25,331 nt of DNA from the NCBI GenBank assembly GCA_031364965.1, contig JANLXF010000227.1, positions 1 through 25,331 of the forward strand. The letters are read 5' to 3'. Below the pieces are notes generated by a model. The model worked only from the letters and a program-made list of their open reading frames with translations, was not told the DNA's origin and did not search any database. The position numbers and the translations under genes are program-made. The DNA comes from JAOUEA01 sp031364965 (GTDB lineage: Bacteria; Actinomycetota; UBA4738; HRBIN12). Shown here in pieces: positions 14,387 through 21,571 of the stretch (the first letter of the stretch is position 1; the number at the start of each line of letters is the position of its first letter).

Positions 14387-16159
14387 TCAGTCGACCAGCT
14401 GTACGCGCCGCCAGCCTCGGTTGTCGCTCACGAGCGCGATCTCGTCGGCCTCTCGCAGCTCCGCGACCGTGATCGGGCGTTCCTCGGTGTCTCCGGCCTC
14501 GAGCGCCAGCTCGCGCCCGACGCCCGGCAGGAGCCCCGCGTCGAGGGGCGGCGTCCACCAGCGGCCGTCCAGCTTGACCGCCACGTTCGCGATCGTCGTC
14601 TCGGTGATCTCGCCTCGGGTGTTCGTGAGCAGCACGTCGTCGGCGTCGGCGTGCCGGGCTTTGGCATCGTCGAAGCGCCGCCGCCGGGTGGTCTTGTGGA
14701 ACACCATCGGGTCCGAGGGGTCCACCGGCTCGACCTCGTCGATCGCGACGCGCACCGGCTCGACCGGATCGGGCAGCGGCAGGCCGCCCGAGGTCACGCG
14801 GCCCCGCCGGTCCACGACGAGCCGGATCCGTGCCGGACGGTCGGGGAAGCGGGCCGCCTCCCGCTCGGCGGCGGACACGATCGCCGGCTCGTCGAACGTG
14901 AACCCGAAGTACTCGCACGACGCCCGGAGCCGGGCCAGATGCCGAGACAGATGCCGGAAGCCCGTTCCCGGTTCGTGCAGGACGGTCTCGTACAGCTCGA
15001 AACCGGGTCGCCGGTCGACCAGGACCCGGGCTTTCGCGAGGATCTCCCGGTATTCCCCGGCTGCGCGCGAGTCCCAGGTGATGCCGCCGCCCACGCCGTA
15101 CTCGGCGACCCCCGTCTCCGTGTCGATCACGACCGTGCGAATCGGCACGTTGAAGCGCGCCGCGGGATGTCCTGAGCCGGGCGGGGCGAGATAACCGACC
15201 GCCCCGCAATACACGCCGCGCGGTGAGTCCTCGAGCTCGGCGATGATCTCCATCGTCCGGACCTTGGGTGCGCCGGTGACCGAGCCGCACGGGAACATCG
15301 CCTCGAACACCTCGGCGAGCCCGGCCCCCGATCGCAGCGTCGCGGTGACGGTCGAGGTGAGCTGCCAGACGGTCTCGTACCGCTCCAGGTCGAACACGTC
15401 GCTCCACGAGACCGAGCCGGGAACGGCTACGCGCCCCAGGTCGTTACGGAGGAGATCGACGATCATCGCGTTCTCCGCTCGGTCCTTGACCGAACCATGC
15501 AGCCGCTCGGCGATCGCGTCGTCCTCGGCGGACCAACGGCCGCGCGGGGCGGTCCCCTTCATGGGTTTGGTGGTGAGAACCCCGTCCTCGAGGCGGAAGA
15601 ACAACTCGGGGGAGGCCGACAGGACCCGGTAGCGGCCCAGGTTGAGATACCCCGAGTACGCACCCCGCTGGGCGTAGCAGAGATCCCGGTAGAGCCCGCG
15701 TTCGTCGCCCTCGACCTGCGAACGGAGCCGGAGCGTGTGGTTCACCTGGTACGTCTCGCCGGCCGCGATGTGCCGGCGGATCTGCGCGATCGCGTCGTCG
15801 TAGGTGCCGCGATCGACCGAGGGACGCCACGCATCAGCATCCGTCCCCGCCGGGTCGGCCTGGGGGACGGGGAGCACGGTGTCCTCGCGCCGCTCGAACA
15901 TCGCGAACCACGCCAGGGGGAGGCGGTCGAAGGGGTCGCCCGCGGCGCGCGCGCGCACCGTGAGCGCGGGGTCGAGCCCGGGCGCGGCCTCGTACGCGAC
16001 GTATCCGGCGACCCAGAGTCCCCGGGCGGCCGCACCTTCGGCCGCCTCGAGCACGCCGCGGACCTCGTCGGGGCGGGTTGCCTCGAGCACGCCGACCGGC
16101 TCGGAGCACCGGAACGACGGCGAGCTCCCCGTCAGGTCGTCGAATCGCGCGTCGATCAT
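14387..16159 (-). CDS. pabBC: Aminodeoxychorismate synthase component I fused to aminodeoxychorismate lyase (PabB-PabC)
   Basis: A 590-residue bifunctional enzyme of p-aminobenzoate (folate) synthesis. Residues 1-385 are the chorismate-binding PabB domain: ETYQVNHTLRL (135-145), TKPMKGTAPRGRW with the PabB-type lysine K201 (anthranilate synthases have Ala there), KDRAENAMIVDLLRNDLGRV, FPCGSVTGAPKVRTMEII and GGGITWDSRAAGEYREILAKA. Residues 386-590 are the PLP-dependent class IV PabC domain: LYETVLHEPG, FRHLSRHLARLRAS, the probable PLP lysine K489 in VFHKTTRR, then EITETTIANV and LPGVGRE. The glutaminase partner PabA is not in the window. ATG 16159 is supported by TATCGT 8 nt upstream; the longer ORF overlaps mnmA. 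Confidence 0.92.
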   Translation of the reverse strand: MIDARFDDLTGSSPSFRCSEPVGVLEATRPDEVRGVLEAAEGAAARGLWVAGYVAYEAAPGLDPALTVRARAAGDPFDRLPLAWFAMFERREDTVLPVPQADPAGTDADAWRPSVDRGTYDDAIAQIRRHIAAGETYQVNHTLRLRSQVEGDERGLYRDLCYAQRGAYSGYLNLGRYRVLSASPELFFRLEDGVLTTKPMKGTAPRGRWSAEDDAIAERLHGSVKDRAENAMIVDLLRNDLGRVAVPGSVSWSDVFDLERYETVWQLTSTVTATLRSGAGLAEVFEAMFPCGSVTGAPKVRTMEIIAELEDSPRGVYCGAVGYLAPPGSGHPAARFNVPIRTVVIDTETGVAEYGVGGGITWDSRAAGEYREILAKARVLVDRRPGFELYETVLHEPGTGFRHLSRHLARLRASCEYFGFTFDEPAIVSAAEREAARFPDRPARIRLVVDRRGRVTSGGLPLPDPVEPVRVAIDEVEPVDPSDPMVFHKTTRRRRFDDAKARHADADDVLLTNTRGEITETTIANVAVKLDGRWWTPPLDAGLLPGVGRELALEAGDTEERPITVAELREADEIALVSDNRGWRRVQLVD

Positions 16160-16167
16160 CGACCGCA

Positions 16168-16173
16168 ACGATA
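16168..16173 (-). promoter_or_regulatory. Candidate -10 element of pabBC
   Basis: On the minus strand TATCGT lies 8 nt before ATG 16159, in the 61-bp divergent region shared with mnmA. Confidence 0.4.
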
Positions 16174-16208
16174 CGCGGGGCGGTGCCGTCCGCCCCGGAG
16201 CCGTGCGG

Positions 16209-16214
16209 TAGCCT
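16209..16214 (+). promoter_or_regulatory. -10 element of mnmA, leaderless type
   Basis: TAGCCT lies 6 nt before ATG 16221. Confidence 0.5.
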
Positions 16215-16220
16215 CGACCC

Positions 16221-17285
16221 ATGAGTCCGTCGGTGCTGGTCGCGATGTCGGGCGGGGTCGATTCCTCGGTCGCCGCCTGCCTCGTGCAGGAGCAGGGATA
16301 CGAGGTGATCGGATCGCACATGCGCCTGGTCCACCTCGATGGCGTCGAGCACGGCTGCTGCGGACCCTCGGCGCGCCGCGACGCCGAGGCCGTCGCGCGG
16401 ATCGCCGGCTTCCCGTTCGAGATCGCCGAGATGAGCGACGAGTTCGAGGCCTCCGTGATCGACGACTTCGTGGCCGAGCACGAGGCCGGTCGCACGCCGA
16501 ATCCATGCGCGAGGTGCAACGGCGAGATCAAGTTCGGGGCGTTCCTGCGACGCGCCGACGTGCTCGGCGTCGACCTGGTGGCGACCGGCCACTACGTGCG
16601 CACCGATCGTGACGCCGACGGCCGGTGGCACCTGCGTCGCGGCGAAGGTGGCAAGGATCAGAGCTACATGCTCCACATGCTTGGGCAAGAGGCGCTCGCG
16701 CGCTCGGTGTTCCCGGTGGGCGCGCTGCCCAAGGACGAGACCCGTGCGCTCGCCGGGCGTTTCGGGTTGCCCGTGGCGAGCAAGCCGGATTCCCAGGAGC
16801 TGTGCTTCGCGCCCAGCGGCGACGCAGGCGCGTTCGTCCGGTCGCAGGCGCCGGCGCTGGTGCATCCCGGCGGCGAGGTCGTCGGCCCTGCCGGCGACGT
16901 GCTCGCAGGCCACGACGGCACGTTCGCGTTCACGGTGGGTCAGCGCCGGGGGCTCGGGGTCGCGCTGGGCGAGCCCGCCTATGTGGTCGACGTCGATGCG
17001 CCCGCGAACCGGATCACGGTGGGGCCGGCGTCGATGCTCGCCCGCCGCGGACTGGTGGCCGACCGCGCGTCGTGGGTGGGTGGGTCGCCCGACGCCCGAT
17101 TCGAGGCCGAGGTCCAGATCCGATATCGGGGGGATGCCGCCCTCGCCGTCGTCGAGCCGACCCCCGAGGGGTTCCGCGTCGAGTTCGGCGAACCGCAGCG
17201 CGCGGTGGCGCCCGGGCAGTCGGCCGTGATCTACCGCGGGGACGAGGTCCTCGGAGGCGGCCGCATCGTCGAATCGCTACGCTGA
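16221..17285 (+). CDS. mnmA: tRNA-specific 2-thiouridylase MnmA
   Basis: A 354-residue PP-loop enzyme that puts sulfur on U34 of tRNA(Lys/Glu/Gln). The ATP pyrophosphatase loop is SGGVDSS at 10-16. The catalytic Cys is C96 in NPCARCN and the resolving Cys is C195 in DSQELCFAP; both are present. Other family blocks are TGHYVRT, GKDQSYMLHML and FAFTVGQRRGLGVALGEPAYVV, followed by the C-terminal beta-barrel ending in GGGRIVESLR. The usual partner cysteine desulfurase gene, often just upstream in actinobacteria, is replaced here by the divergent pabBC. Start ATG 16221 fits the TAGCCT box. The length is normal. Confidence 0.95.
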   Translation: MSPSVLVAMSGGVDSSVAACLVQEQGYEVIGSHMRLVHLDGVEHGCCGPSARRDAEAVARIAGFPFEIAEMSDEFEASVIDDFVAEHEAGRTPNPCARCNGEIKFGAFLRRADVLGVDLVATGHYVRTDRDADGRWHLRRGEGGKDQSYMLHMLGQEALARSVFPVGALPKDETRALAGRFGLPVASKPDSQELCFAPSGDAGAFVRSQAPALVHPGGEVVGPAGDVLAGHDGTFAFTVGQRRGLGVALGEPAYVVDVDAPANRITVGPASMLARRGLVADRASWVGGSPDARFEAEVQIRYRGDAALAVVEPTPEGFRVEFGEPQRAVAPGQSAVIYRGDEVLGGGRIVESLR

Positions 17286-17298
17286 GCGCCTACGACGC

Positions 17299-17307
17299 AA
17301 GGAGGAG
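17299..17307 (+). promoter_or_regulatory. Strong Shine-Dalgarno site of the SnoaL-like gene
   Basis: AAGGAGGAG lies 6 nt before GTG 17314. It is the best ribosome binding site in the window and contrasts with the leaderless genes around it. TACGCT (17278-17283) at the end of mnmA could be its -10. Confidence 0.6.
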
Positions 17308-17313
17308 ATCCTC

Positions 17314-17706
17314 GTGACCGATCACCCGAACGCCTCGATCGCCCGCACCGCGATCGCGGCCTTCAGCGCCGGAGACCTGCCGGCGATGCTCGCGCTCGTG
17401 GACGACGATGTCGTCTGGCACGCCCCAGGCATGAACCGCTTCTCGGGCAAGTTCGAAGGCAAGCCGGCGGTGATCGACCGGTTCACGAGGATGGCCGAGG
17501 CCGGCATCGTGACCGCGTTGGACATCCACGACGTCGTCGGCAACGACGATCACGTGGTCGCGCTCGTGAACGCGACCGTCACGTCGGCCGACGGCCGGAG
17601 CTACCGGACCCCGCAGGTCCAGGCGATGCACATCCGCGACGGCCGCTGCGTCGAGTTCTGGGGCATGAACCAGGATCAGGCCGCGATGGACGAGATCTTG
17701 GGCTGA
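17314..17706 (+). CDS. SnoaL/NTF2-like (ketosteroid-isomerase-type) protein
   Basis: A 130-residue single-domain protein with the NTF2-like cone fold. Pattern: N-terminal helices ASIARTAIAAFSAGDLPAMLALVDDDVVWHAPGMNRFSGKFEGKPAVIDRFTRM, then beta strands ALDIHDVVGNDDHVVALVNATVT and the closing RTPQVQAMHIRDGRCVEFWGMNQDQAAMDEI. This is the standard arrangement of SnoaL-like polyketide cyclases and limonene-epoxide-hydrolase-like proteins, which mostly lack known substrates. Start GTG 17314 is fixed by the strong AAGGAGGAG site. It sits 28 bp after mnmA but has no obvious link with tRNA thiolation. Confidence 0.75.
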   Translation: MTDHPNASIARTAIAAFSAGDLPAMLALVDDDVVWHAPGMNRFSGKFEGKPAVIDRFTRMAEAGIVTALDIHDVVGNDDHVVALVNATVTSADGRSYRTPQVQAMHIRDGRCVEFWGMNQDQAAMDEILG

Positions 17707-17710
17707 GGCG

Positions 17711-17726
17711 CCGCCGCGTCCGGCGG
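17711..17726. terminator. Small GC hairpin after the SnoaL-like gene
   Basis: CCGCCG (17711-17716), loop CGTC, CGGCGG (17721-17726) forms a 6-bp all-GC stem 4 bp after the stop. There is no T-run, so termination is uncertain. Confidence 0.35.
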
Positions 17727-17746
17727 GCTCACCCTCTCTCGCCGGA

Positions 17747-17752
17747 TACCAT
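17747..17752 (+). promoter_or_regulatory. -10 element of the UPF0280-like gene, leaderless type
   Basis: TACCAT lies 6 nt before GTG 17759. It would start the UPF0280-ligA transcript. Confidence 0.45.
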
Positions 17753-17758
17753 GACCGG

Positions 17759-18439
17759 GTGAAGCTGCTCCGGCGCCGCCCCAAGGCTTTCGAGATCCAG
17801 GTCCAGGACCTCGTCCTGCACATCACCGCACCCGAGGACTTCGCCGAGGAATCCCGCGCGGCCGCGCTCAGCTTCTGGGAACAGCTCCAATCGTATGGCC
17901 TGCGCTACCCCGAGTTCCGCCAGAGCAAGCGGCCGCTCGCGCAGGTGGGCGCCGACGCACCCGAGATCGTCCGGGAGATGGTCGACGCATCGGCCGCCGC
18001 GGGCGTGGGGCCGATGTTCACCTTCCGCGGTGCGGTGGTCGACCAGGTGGGGCGCTTCCTTGCCGACCAGCTGCACGAGCTCACGGTCGCGTGCGACGGC
18101 GACTACTTCATCCGCTCGCGCAAGCGGATGAAGCTGGCGGTCAAGCGCCGGGGCGGCGACCCCCTCACGGTGGTGCTGCCGCCGTCGACCGACCCGGTGG
18201 GCGTGTCGACCACGCTCGGCCGCGGACGCGGCGGGGCCGGTCCCGACGGGCTCGCCGTGATCGCCTCGTCGTGCATGCTCGCCGACGCCGCGGCCGCGGG
18301 CGTCCAGGCGGTGCTCGGCAAGCCCGACGGCTTCGGCATGGCCCTGCGCTATCTCCAGCAGGTGCCGGGCGTGCGCGGGGCCGTGGTGGTGGTGGGCGAC
18401 AAGATCGGGGTGTCGGGCGGCGTGGAGATCGCCGAGTGA
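17759..18439 (+). CDS. UPF0280-family (ApbE-like fold) protein of unknown function
   Basis: A 226-residue protein matching the outline of UPF0280, a family related to the ApbE flavin transferases. Supporting blocks: AAAGVGPMFTFRGAVVDQVGRFLADQ (about 79-104, the GPM motif), VACDGDYFIRSRKRMKLAVKR in place of the usual NGGD segment, GLAVIASSCMLADAAAAGVQAVLGKP (about 162-187) and the closing VRGAVVVVGDKIGVSGGVEIAE, very typical of the family. The assignment is from memory of these motifs. No enzymatic role is established for UPF0280. GTG 17759 is set by the TACCAT box. The stop overlaps the ligA start as GTGA, so it is co-translated with the DNA ligase. Confidence 0.65.
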   Translation: MKLLRRRPKAFEIQVQDLVLHITAPEDFAEESRAAALSFWEQLQSYGLRYPEFRQSKRPLAQVGADAPEIVREMVDASAAAGVGPMFTFRGAVVDQVGRFLADQLHELTVACDGDYFIRSRKRMKLAVKRRGGDPLTVVLPPSTDPVGVSTTLGRGRGGAGPDGLAVIASSCMLADAAAAGVQAVLGKPDGFGMALRYLQQVPGVRGAVVVVGDKIGVSGGVEIAE

Positions 18440-20466
18440 CGCCGAGCGGCGACGAGCGCGCTCGCGCCGGCGCCAAGCTCCGCGTCGAGGAGCTTCGCGC
18501 CGAGATCGACCACCACCGCTATCGCTACCACCTGCTCGACGAGCCCGAGGTCGCCGACGCCGAATACGACGACCTGATGCGCGAGCTGCGTGCGCTGGAG
18601 GACCGCTTCCCGGAGCTGGCGACGCCCGACTCGCCCTCCCAGACCGTCGGGGGTGCCCCGGCGCCGCTGTTCACACCGGTGACGCACCGCGCGCCGATGC
18701 TGTCGCTCGACAACGCCTTCTCGTTCGAGGAGCTCGACGCCTGGGCGCAACGCATCGAGCGCGGTGTCGGCGAGGGCGCGCGGTACGCGTGCGAGCTGAA
18801 GATCGACGGTGTCGCGTGCGCCCTCACGTACGAGCGCGGCCGTCTGGTGAAGGCGGCCACCCGCGGCGACGGTCGCGTCGGCGAGGACATCACCTCGAAC
18901 GCGCGGACCGTGCAGGGCGTGCCGCGGACGCTCACGCTCGACGATCCGCCGGCGCTGATCGAGGTCCGTGGCGAGATGTTCTTCCCGGTGACGGCGTTCG
19001 ATGCGCTGAACGAGCAGCTCCTCGACGCCGGGCAACGGCCGTTCGCGAACCCGAGGAACGCCGCGGCCGGGTCCCTGCGCCAGAAGGATCCGAAGGTCAC
19101 GGCGTCGCGGCCACTCCGGTTGTGGGTGCATTCCTTCGGGTTCGCCGACGGCGTGGCGTTCGAGTCGCACCTGGGGTTCCTGGACTGGGCGTCGGGGACG
19201 GGCTTGCCGGTGCCGCCGACCACCGAGGCGCGCGACTCGATCGACGGGGTCAAGGCGTTCCTGACGAACTGGGAGGCGAACCGCCACTCGGTCGACTGGG
19301 AGATCGACGGCACCGTGATCAAGGTCGACCAGACCGACCTCCAGCGCGAGCTCGGGGCCACGAGCCACGCGCCGCGGTGGGCGATCGCCTACAAGTTCCC
19401 TCCCGAGGAGCGCACGGCGCTGCTCAAGGCGATCGACGTCCACACCGGGCGCACGGGCAAGGTGACGCCCTTCGCGGTGCTCGAGCCGGTGTTCGTGGGC
19501 GGCGTGACGGTGACGTACGCCACGCTCCACAACGAGCAGGAGGTCCACCGCAAGGACGTTCGCAAGGGCGACCACGTGATCGTGCGCCGCGCGGGCGACG
19601 TGATCCCCGAGATCGTGGGGCCGGTGCTCTCGAAGCGGAAGAAGAGCGCGCGTCGCTGGAAGATGCCGCCGGCCTGCACCTCGTGCGGCACGGCGCTCGT
19701 GCGCGGCGAAGGCGAGGCCGACTACCGGTGTCCGAACCGTCGCGGCTGCCCCTCGCAGGGCATCGAATGGTTGTTCCATTTCGCCGGGCGAGGCGCGATG
19801 GACATCGAGCACCTCGGCTACATGACCGTGATGCGGTTGCTCGAGGCGGGCCTGATCGAGGACCCCGCCGACATCTACGCGCTCGACGCGGCCAAGCTCG
19901 GGCAGCTGCCGGGCTTCAAGGACAAGGCGATCACGAACGTGCTCGATCAGATCGAGGCATCGAAGGACCGTCCGCTCTGGCGGCTCCTCGTGGGCCTCAA
20001 CATCCGCCACGTGGGGACCCACGTCGCGCAGGTGCTCGCCCGCGCCTTCGGATCGGTCGATGCGATCGCGGGCGCCAGCGAGGACCGGATCGACGACGTG
20101 CCCGAGATCGGCCCCGAGATCGCGGCCACCGTCCGCGAGTGGTTCGACGACGAGGAGAACCTCGCCCTGATCGAGAGGCTTCGTGCGGCCGGCCTGCGCC
20201 TCGCCGACGACCACGCAGCCGAGGAGGACGGTCCCCGGCCGTTGGAGGGACTCTCGATCGTGCTCACGGGCGGGCTCGAGAGCTTCACGCGCGAGGAGGC
20301 CACCGAGCTCGCGCAGTCGGCGGGCGCCCGCGTCTCCTCCGGCGTCTCGAAGAAGACCGCCTTCGTCGTGGCCGGGGAGAGCCCCGGCTCCAAGCTCGCG
20401 AAGGCTGAGACCCTGGGCATCGAGGTGATCGACGAAGCCGAGTTCAGGCGTAGGCTCGGCCGATGA
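18436..20466 (+). CDS. ligA: NAD+-dependent DNA ligase LigA
   Basis: A 676-residue ligase that seals nicks in replication and repair. Domains in order: Ia (HHRYRYHLLDEPEVADAEYD, about 26-45) for NMN binding; adenylation domain with the KxDG motif at K122-D124-G125 (CELKIDGVAC); OB fold with HTGRTGKVTPFAVLEPV and RAGDVIPEIVG; a four-Cys zinc finger (CTSCG...RCPNRRGC); helix-hairpin-helix repeats (about 500-585); and a C-terminal BRCT domain (GLSIVLTGGLESFTREEATELAQSAGARVSSGVSKKTAFVVAGESPGSKLAKA). Length and domain set are normal. GTG 18436 overlaps the upstream stop. The zinc finger is somewhat Arg-rich and irregular. The last codons contain a promoter-like TAGGCT. Confidence 0.97.
   Translation: MTPSGDERARAGAKLRVEELRAEIDHHRYRYHLLDEPEVADAEYDDLMRELRALEDRFPELATPDSPSQTVGGAPAPLFTPVTHRAPMLSLDNAFSFEELDAWAQRIERGVGEGARYACELKIDGVACALTYERGRLVKAATRGDGRVGEDITSNARTVQGVPRTLTLDDPPALIEVRGEMFFPVTAFDALNEQLLDAGQRPFANPRNAAAGSLRQKDPKVTASRPLRLWVHSFGFADGVAFESHLGFLDWASGTGLPVPPTTEARDSIDGVKAFLTNWEANRHSVDWEIDGTVIKVDQTDLQRELGATSHAPRWAIAYKFPPEERTALLKAIDVHTGRTGKVTPFAVLEPVFVGGVTVTYATLHNEQEVHRKDVRKGDHVIVRRAGDVIPEIVGPVLSKRKKSARRWKMPPACTSCGTALVRGEGEADYRCPNRRGCPSQGIEWLFHFAGRGAMDIEHLGYMTVMRLLEAGLIEDPADIYALDAAKLGQLPGFKDKAITNVLDQIEASKDRPLWRLLVGLNIRHVGTHVAQVLARAFGSVDAIAGASEDRIDDVPEIGPEIAATVREWFDDEENLALIERLRAAGLRLADDHAAEEDGPRPLEGLSIVLTGGLESFTREEATELAQSAGARVSSGVSKKTAFVVAGESPGSKLAKAETLGIEVIDEAEFRRRLGR
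20451..20456 (+). promoter_or_regulatory. Candidate -10 inside the end of ligA
   Basis: TAGGCT, the same hexamer as at meaB and gatB, lies 6 nt before ATG 20463, which opens a 7-codon ORF leading into the DUF4328 gene. Confidence 0.45.
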
Positions 20467-20486
20467 CGTCCGGGCCCGGCCCATGA
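20463..20486 (+). CDS. Possible leaderless 7-codon mini-ORF (MTSGPGP)
   Basis: ATG 20463 overlaps the ligA stop (ATGA) and stands 6 nt after a TAGGCT box, as real leaderless genes do here. The ORF encodes seven residues and its TGA (20484-20486) overlaps the ATG of the DUF4328 gene (20483). That gene has no evident ribosome binding site, so termination-reinitiation through this mini-ORF could supply its ribosomes. The Gly-Pro-Gly-Pro end might slow ribosomes. This is an inference from layout only. Confidence 0.35.
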   Translation: MTSGPGP

Positions 20487-21253
20487 GCAAAGACCCCTAC
20501 GCGATCCACACTCGCTGGCAGCGCTTGACGCCGCTCGGGTGGTGGGTGATCGGCCTCCTCGCGGTGTCGGGGTCGTGGTCGCTGGCCGGTCTCGTGGAGA
20601 TGGCCACGGCGCCGGCCGCGACCGACATCACCACCACCCCGTCCGAGTTCGGGCAGCGCATCCAGGACGTGCTGGGAGCCGGGCCCGCGAGCCAACAGGC
20701 GTTCGCGTCGGTCTTCGGCGTGGCCCTCGCGATCACGTGGCTGGTCTGGCAGCACCGCGCGCAGGCCAACCTGTACGCGCGGCGTGTCCCCGGCTTGCGG
20801 TACACGCCGGGGTGGTCGGTGGGCTGGTGGTTCATCCCGTTGGCGAACGTCGTCGTGCCGTACCTGAGCATGCGGGAACTGCTCCGACATGCCGGGGCCC
20901 CGGCCGGAAGCCGCTCCGACGGCGGCGGAGGTCAGCTCGGGGCATGGTGGCTCACGTACTTGGGTTCGGCGGTGCTCGGGCTCGCAGGCGCGCTGCCGAT
21001 CTGTGGCGCGCTGCTGCGGTCGATCCGGATCGAGGCGACGGATCCGGGTTCGCTCTCACCGATCACGGTCACCGCGGAGGCGATACGAACCGCTCGCACC
21101 TGGGCGATGGCGGGCCGCGTGAGCGCGCTCGTCGCGGCGGGACTCGCGATCTGGCTGGTGTGGACGATCAGCCGCGCCGAGGACGCAGTGTTCGAGCCTA
21201 CCCACGGCGCGTCGGCGTCGATGGCGGTGCCGCCCCGCCCCGACCTGTGGTGA
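20483..21253 (+). CDS. DUF4328 membrane protein
   Basis: A 256-residue protein with about five transmembrane segments (near 18-37, 75-90, 113-130, 147-172 and 203-226). The diagnostic DUF4328 block is LVWQHRAQANLYARRVPGLRYTPGWSVGWWFIPLANVVVPYLSMRELLRHA at about 91-141, with the highly conserved PGW-x-VGWWFxPxANxxxPY core. The family is common in actinobacteria and has no assigned function. ATG 20483 overlaps the stop of a 7-codon mini-ORF and is 17 nt after the ligA stop. A C-terminal tail of about 28 residues is polar and probably disordered. Confidence 0.8.
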   Translation: MSKDPYAIHTRWQRLTPLGWWVIGLLAVSGSWSLAGLVEMATAPAATDITTTPSEFGQRIQDVLGAGPASQQAFASVFGVALAITWLVWQHRAQANLYARRVPGLRYTPGWSVGWWFIPLANVVVPYLSMRELLRHAGAPAGSRSDGGGGQLGAWWLTYLGSAVLGLAGALPICGALLRSIRIEATDPGSLSPITVTAEAIRTARTWAMAGRVSALVAAGLAIWLVWTISRAEDAVFEPTHGASASMAVPPRPDLW

Positions 21254-21264
21254 GAGCGCGCCGT

Positions 21265-21270
21265 TAGACT
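21265..21270 (+). promoter_or_regulatory. -10 element of gatC, leaderless type
   Basis: TAGACT lies 7 nt before ATG 21278. It is the same hexamer as in the metal transporter and repressor promoters. Confidence 0.55.
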
Positions 21271-21277
21271 GACCGCC

Positions 21278-21571
21278 ATGCCGGTTGAGATCGACATCGA
21301 TCACGTGGCCCTGCTCGCGCGCCTCGACCTGACCGCGGATGAGCGCGCCGAGCTCAAGGCCCAGCTGGGCGCGATCTTGGAGCACGCCGCGAAGGTGGGG
21401 GAGGTGGCGGCTGACGACGTGGTGCCCACCACGTCGCCCAACCCTGCGGTGAACGTGCTGCGCGACGACGTGCCCGAGCCCTCGATCACGCACGACGCCG
21501 CGATGCAGAACGCCCCGGCCCAGGCCGGCGGGCGCTTCATGGTGCCCAAGATCGCGGAGACCGGTTCGTGA
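21278..21571 (+). CDS. gatC: Asp/Glu-tRNA(Asn/Gln) amidotransferase subunit C
   Basis: A 97-residue GatC, the small subunit that wraps around and joins GatA and GatB. Family pattern: IDHVALLARLDLTADERAELKAQLGAILEHAAKVGEVAADDVVPTTSP at the N terminus, then LRDDVPEPSITHDAAMQNAPAQAGGRFMVPKIAE, where the LRxD and VPKI segments are conserved. It overlaps gatA by GTGA. The -10 box 7 nt upstream suggests that the gatCA transcript is leaderless. Confidence 0.95.
   Translation: MPVEIDIDHVALLARLDLTADERAELKAQLGAILEHAAKVGEVAADDVVPTTSPNPAVNVLRDDVPEPSITHDAAMQNAPAQAGGRFMVPKIAETGS

Noticed and set aside
13701..15407. Minus-strand ORF of 568 codons covering part of pabBC
   Set aside because: It is another frame of the pabBC coding strand with Arg-rich filler sequence; the pabBC frame carries all PabB and PabC motifs.
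18349..20490. Minus-strand ORF of 713 codons opposite ligA
   Set aside because: Low-complexity composition and no motif, while the plus strand encodes a full LigA. The same applies to the long antisense frames at 2203-3039, 12836-14062 and 3504-4697.
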